Part shown: positions 4,634-5,936 of the stretch, piece by piece
Position numbering within the stretch: the stretch's first letter is position 1
Layout of the letters: every line of letters begins with the position of its first letter
Origin: Acidovorax_G sp046289925
GTDB lineage: Bacteria > Pseudomonadota > Gammaproteobacteria > Burkholderiales > Burkholderiaceae_C
Direction: 5' to 3'
DNA: 5,936 nt
Assembly: GCA_046289925.1 (NCBI GenBank)
Contig: JBKBUN010000160.1
Span: 1 to 5,936 of the forward strand
Translations under genes and position numbers: made by a program
The notes under the pieces: generated by a model
What the model was told of the DNA's origin: nothing
Databases searched by the model: none
What the model saw: the letters and a program-made list of their open reading frames with translations, nothing else

Positions 4634-5936
4634 CTATTGTGCGGCTGCGGCTGCGGCTGGGGCCGTCGGCGGCTCGGGCCAGTCGCGCAGTGGGCCGCGC
4701 AGGCGTTCGAAGGCACGGGACATCTGCAGCACTCCGAGGTCGTCAAACCGCGGTCCCGCAATCTGCAGGCCGATGGGCAGGCCCGTGCGGCTGAAGCCGC
4801 ACGGCACCGAGGCTGCGGGCTGCTCCGACATGTTGAACGGCACGGTAAAGGCAATGTGCTCCAGCGGCCGCAGTGGGTCGTTGGTGGGCGAAGGCCACTC
4901 GGCCTGGAAGGCCGTGATCGGTGCGACCGGGGAGATCACGTAGTCGTACGCGCTGCAGGCACGCACGGTGGCCTGCCGCGTCAGATAGAACTGCTGGCTG
5001 GCTTGGAAGACCTCGGTGCCGCTCATGTTGGCTGCAGAGTCGGCCCAGGTGCGGATGTAGGGCAGTACCTTGTCGCGCTGAGCCGGCGGCAGAGCTTGCA
5101 GGTCGATATGGGAGCGCATGCGCCAGTAGTGGTCCATGCCGTCGAGCATCGTGCGGGTAAGGAAGGGCTGCATCGGTTCGACCACAGCGCCGGCCGTCTC
5201 GAACAGGCGGGCCGCGCTTTCGACGGCATCCAGAACCTCGGCATCCACAGGCAGGCCGCAGCCCGCGTCCAGCAGCAGGCCGATGCGCACACCCCGCAGC
5301 CATTCGGTGCCGCGGTCGAAGGCGTGCCAGGCGATGTCCTGGGGCGGCAGGCTCATGGTGTCGCGCACATCGGGCTGGCTCAGTACCTGCATCATCAGCG
5401 CAGCGTCTTGCACGGTGCGCGTCATCGGCCCGGCAGCGCGGCCTGTGTAGGGTGGATCAATCGGAATTCTTCCCAGGCTGGGCTTGAGGCTGAAGATGCC
5501 GCACCAGCTTGCGGGCAAGCGCAGCGAGCCCCCGATGTCGGTGCCCACATGGAAGGGGCCGTAGCCCGCAGCGGCCGCTGCGCCAGCGCCCGCACTCGAT
5601 CCGCCCGGGCCTTTGCTCAGATCCCATGGATTGCGCGACAGCGGATGGAACGTGGACAGCCCGGACGACAGCATGCCGTAGTCGGGCATGGTGGTTTTGG
5701 CCCAGAGGAGGGCACCCGCTTCGCGCATGCGCGCAGCCGGTGGGGCATCGGCTGCGGCGGGCGTCAGGGGCACGGCAGCGGTTCCGAGCGGGGTGGGGTC
5801 GCCCTGCGTGGCGATGTTGTCCTTGAGGGTGACGGGCACCCCGTCTACGGGCCCCAGTGGTGCGCCTTGCTGCCAGCGGGCCTCGCTCGCGCGGGCCTGC
5901 GCCAGTGCGGACTCGGGGCGCAACAGGTAGGTCGCC
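4634..5936 (-). CDS. Amidase signature (AS) family hydrolase, N-terminus outside window
   Basis: An amidase-signature enzyme hydrolysing a C-N amide bond. The frame is open through the window edge (upstream residues read ATYLL), so roughly the first 40-60 residues of the family are missing. TTG at 5923 is probably not the start. Numbering from that TTG: the catalytic Lys is in VPVTLKDNIATQG (K34), the Gly/Ser stretch is KGPGGSSAGAG with the cis-Ser S109, and the nucleophile is in GTDIGGSLRLPA (S133). The 24-residue spacing between the two serines equals that in fatty acid amide hydrolase. The family ending PAASVPCGFSRTGLPIGLQI is also present. All triad residues are intact, so it should be active. 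The substrate cannot be inferred. It lacks companion gatB or gatC genes here, so a transamidosome GatA role is unlikely. The C-terminus is an Ala run encoded by a GCGGCT triplication. It heads a leftward operon with the membrane orphan and the TPR gene. Confidence 0.93.
   Translation of the reverse strand, partial: ATYLLRPESALAQARASEARWQQGAPLGPVDGVPVTLKDNIATQGDPTPLGTAAVPLTPAAADAPPAARMREAGALLWAKTTMPDYGMLSSGLSTFHPLSRNPWDLSKGPGGSSAGAGAAAAAGYGPFHVGTDIGGSLRLPASWCGIFSLKPSLGRIPIDPPYTGRAAGPMTRTVQDAALMMQVLSQPDVRDTMSLPPQDIAWHAFDRGTEWLRGVRIGLLLDAGCGLPVDAEVLDAVESAARLFETAGAVVEPMQPFLTRTMLDGMDHYWRMRSHIDLQALPPAQRDKVLPYIRTWADSAANMSGTEVFQASQQFYLTRQATVRACSAYDYVISPVAPITAFQAEWPSPTNDPLRPLEHIAFTVPFNMSEQPAASVPCGFSRTGLPIGLQIAGPRFDDLGVLQMSRAFERLRGPLRDWPEPPTAPAAAAAAQ
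4641..4658. repeat. Hexanucleotide tandem repeat (GCGGCT)x3
   Basis: Three exact tandem copies of GCGGCT lie within the last codons of the amidase gene, encoding part of its terminal PAAAAAAQ. The unit is two codons long, so slippage would change the number of Ala residues without shifting the frame. It is short and probably neutral. Confidence 0.6.

Noticed and set aside
4630..4854. N-terminal extension of the membrane orphan to 278 aa
   Set aside because: It would overlap the amidase C-terminal coding region, and its residues are Cys/Arg/Pro-rich shadow sequence. The ATG at 4629 begins a clean membrane anchor 4 nt after the amidase stop.

Overview
The window is GC-rich and densely coded, with strong G/C preference at third codon positions. 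The gene families (a DUF429 protein, a small secreted protein, a TTC38-type TPR protein and a membrane-anchored orphan) together with the base composition suggest a betaproteobacterium of the Comamonadaceae type (Acidovorax, Comamonas or Delftia relatives). That assignment is inference from protein style. No marker gene is present.

Left part (1-1590, mostly plus strand): a possible C-terminal tail of an upstream gene (1-81) precedes a complete DUF429 gene (119-964). A decayed C-terminal fragment of an IS630-family transposase on the minus strand abuts the DUF429 stop codon. Beyond it lie a near-perfect inverted repeat (1183-1210), a plausible sigma-70 promoter (1232-1260) and a small gene for a probable secreted protein of 100 aa (1288-1590).

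Middle (1591-2685): about 220 bases with no recognisable gene are followed by an imperfect palindrome of 171 bp (1810-1980). It is bounded at both ends by CCTAGG and looks like a miniature inverted-repeat (MITE-like) element. Its right end touches the ATG of a histidine-phosphatase gene (1981-2685), so that gene has no normally spaced ribosome-binding site.

Right part (2628-5936, all minus strand): three co-oriented genes read leftwards as a likely operon. They are an amidase-signature hydrolase (5' end outside the window), then 4 nt later a protein of 203 aa with one N-terminal membrane segment, then 28 nt later a TTC38-family TPR protein of 453 aa. The TPR gene converges on the phosphatase gene and the two overlap tail to tail by 58 bp.

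The genes do not form an evident pathway. The most notable features are the palindromic element at the phosphatase start codon, the catalytically dead IS630 fragment fused to the DUF429 stop, and the operon pairing an amidase with a membrane-anchored orphan and a TTC38 protein. I did not find a CRISPR array, tRNA, rRNA or recognisable defence system.
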